Origin: Gemmatimonadota bacterium
Lineage (GTDB): Bacteria > Gemmatimonadota > Gemmatimonadetes > Longimicrobiales > Gaopeijiaceae
Assembly (NCBI GenBank): GCA_022823225.1
Contig: JAJDXM010000009.1
Location: 62,001 to 126,000, forward strand
DNA length: 64,000 nt
Direction of reading: 5' to 3'
Notes under the pieces: generated by a model
Databases searched by the model: none
Told to the model about the DNA's origin: nothing
Seen by the model: the letters and a program-made list of their open reading frames with translations, nothing else
Shown: in pieces, positions 62,655-64,000 of the stretch
Layout: each line of letters opens with the position of its first letter
Position numbering within the stretch: the first letter of the stretch is position 1
Program-made: the position numbers and the translations under genes

Positions 62655-63698
62655 ATGATCGATCTCCGCAGCGATACCGTCACCCGGCCCAGCGCCGGCA
62701 TGCGCAATGCCATGGCCGCGGCCGCCGTCGGCGACGACGTCTACGGCGACGACCCGACCGTCAGACTGCTCGAGGCCCGGACGGCGGAGTTGCTGGGGAA
62801 GGAGGACGCCGTCTACATGCCGACCGGGACCATGACCAACCAGGTTGCGATCCGCGCGCACACCGAGCACGGCGACCGGGTCATCATGGACATCGCTTCG
62901 CACGTCGTGCGTTCGGAGGGCGGGGGACCGGCGGCGCTCGCGGGCGTCACCGTGCATCCGCTGATGGGAGACCGCGGCATCTTCACGGCTTCCCAGCTAC
63001 GCGACGCCCTCGGGGTCACGCATTCGGGATCGCCCACCACCCTGACCCCGCCCGCGACGCTGCTTACGGTGGAGAACACTCACAACGGCGGCGGCGGGAG
63101 CATCTGGCCGCTGGAACTCATCGACGAAGTCGTCGCCATCGGTCGCGCGGCCGGGCTGCGCTGCCACCTCGACGGTGCCCGCGTCTGGAACGCCACGGCC
63201 GCCACGGGCATCGCGCCGGCCCGCTACGCACGCGACTTCGAGAGCGTTTCGGTCTGCTTCTCGAAGGCGCTCGGCGCCCCGGTCGGCTCGGCGCTGGCCG
63301 GTTCGACCGATTTCGTGGCGCGGGCACGGCGCTTCAAGCAGCTCTTCGGCGGCGGCTTCCGGCAGGCAGGGGTCATCGCCGCGGGGGCGCTGTACGCGCT
63401 GGAGAATCACCGGGGCGCCCTCGCGCACGATCACGAGAAGGCCGGACGCCTCGCCGATGTGCTGGTGTCGATCCCCGGCGTCGACCTGGTCCGCGAGCAC
63501 GTGGAGACGAACATCCTGCGCTTCAACGTGCCGGGCAGTGCGGCGGACTTCGTGGACGGGTGCCGCGAGCGGGGCGTCACCATGCTCGTATCGGGCACCC
63601 GCAGCGTCCGCGCGGTGGCCCACCGGGACGTGTCGATGGAGGATGTCAGGCGAGCGGGAAACGTGATTCGGGAGGTGCTGGCGGCGGACGGCCGATAG
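62655..63698 (+). CDS. Low-specificity L-threonine aldolase
   Basis: The 347-residue product starts MIDLRSDTVTRPSAGMRNAM, the standard opening of threonine aldolases, and shows GDDVYGDDPTVRLLEA, PTGTMTNQVAI, HLDGARVWNA and CFSKALGAPVGS with the PLP Lys. It cleaves threonine or allo-threonine to glycine and acetaldehyde. The ATG at 62655 is the standard start; an in-frame TTG at 62619 would add 12 residues. Confidence 0.92.
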   Translation: MIDLRSDTVTRPSAGMRNAMAAAAVGDDVYGDDPTVRLLEARTAELLGKEDAVYMPTGTMTNQVAIRAHTEHGDRVIMDIASHVVRSEGGGPAALAGVTVHPLMGDRGIFTASQLRDALGVTHSGSPTTLTPPATLLTVENTHNGGGGSIWPLELIDEVVAIGRAAGLRCHLDGARVWNATAATGIAPARYARDFESVSVCFSKALGAPVGSALAGSTDFVARARRFKQLFGGGFRQAGVIAAGALYALENHRGALAHDHEKAGRLADVLVSIPGVDLVREHVETNILRFNVPGSAADFVDGCRERGVTMLVSGTRSVRAVAHRDVSMEDVRRAGNVIREVLAADGR

Positions 63699-63871
63699 GG
63701 GGGCCTAACGCGAGGCCTTGTCCTCTTCGAGAGCTGCGGCGTTTCTGGCGTCGCTGGCCGACTCCCCGCATTTGGTTGACACCGCGCCCCTGCCCTCACG
63801 ACGATTACTGCCCGGCCAATCGAATTCATGCAGGATGCGATCACGGAAGGTGCCAATATGGTCCAGTCTCA

Positions 63872-64000
63872 CTTTGGACTGATCGGCCTGGCCAGGGGGA
63901 TGGGCTCATAGCCGTTTTCGGCCCGGACGGAAGATACCTGTCATCGTACGGGAGAATCGGTGGAGGCCCTGGAGAATTCGCGACCGACATTCCGCTGCTT
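63872..64000 (+). CDS. Fragment of a third six-bladed propeller protein (partial, start unresolved)
   Basis: Read from 63872 the frame gives LWTDRPGQGDGLIAVFGPD, then RYLSSYGRIGGGPGEF and on to the end of the window. GGGPGEF is the core of the propeller blades in the two lipoproteins at 40666 and 41903. The frame stays open upstream to the threonine aldolase stop (63698), but no signal peptide or ribosome site is visible in the 170 bp between. Either the true start lies in another frame after a shift, or the 5' end is decayed. Confidence 0.45.

Overview
The window is about 64 kb of high-GC chromosomal DNA, densely coded on both strands. I saw no rRNA, tRNA, phage genes, complete insertion sequence or CRISPR array. 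The gene mix suggests a Gram-negative heterotroph of the Gemmatimonadota type: an S9 peptidase with a secretion signal, lipoprotein six-bladed propellers, a TonB receptor with a carboxypeptidase-regulatory N-domain, an RND/MFP/TolC operon, Tat-exported enzymes, a PQQ dehydrogenase and a MauG-type di-haem peroxidase. That assignment is inference; no marker gene in the window proves it.

Layout. 1-7 kb: end of a cation-chloride-cotransporter-like protein, a divergent Nramp homolog, an overlapping AAA ATPase/TOPRIM-like pair that resembles two-gene defence modules, a PanE-type ketopantoate reductase and an acyl-CoA synthetase. 7-12 kb: a membrane-anchored heptad-repeat protein, a PQQ dehydrogenase, and an NfeD-like/flotillin pair. 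12.2-19.1 kb: a phosphate-acquisition locus (porin, PstS, PhoU fused to a dead LMW-phosphatase domain, PstC, PstA and two different PstB subunits) with Pho-box-like heptamer arrays before the porin and pstS. 19-28 kb: RsmC-like methyltransferase, cardiolipin synthase, lipoproteins, a serine hydrolase, a YbaK-type deacylase, a TonB receptor and an exported rhodanese. 28-34 kb: RND efflux operon. 34-40.5 kb: several PLP enzymes, a glutaminyl cyclase, a DapB-like reductase and an exported RidA lipoprotein. 40.6-48 kb: paired propeller lipoproteins, a small ArsC/Spx-like protein with an in-frame UGA at the first position of its CxxC motif (candidate selenoprotein), an S9 peptidase and a di-haem peroxidase. 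48-56 kb: FmdB, two APC permeases, a pair of paralogous membrane-anchored proteins of unknown function, an AKR-RidA fusion with a HAD hydrolase, and an FKBP lipoprotein. 56-64 kb: a LOG-family gene broken by an amber codon, an aminotransferase, a Tat-exported metallo-beta-lactamase-fold protein with a MATE/Ank-like transporter, an FkbM methyltransferase, a GNAT protein, threonine aldolase, and a third propeller fragment running off the end.

The strongest leads are these. (1) The candidate selenoprotein at 43242-43607 has a UxxC motif and a hairpin with a GUU loop 23 nt after the UGA, which fits the bacterial SECIS rule. (2) The two PstB subunits are degenerate in complementary motifs, which predicts a heterodimeric importer with one working and one degenerate ATP site. 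(3) The PhoU in the same locus carries a pseudo-phosphatase domain. A dispersed family of roughly 40-50 bp intergenic repeats, one pair forming a MITE-like block inside the pst locus, and PadR-type operator palindromes add further unexplained structure.
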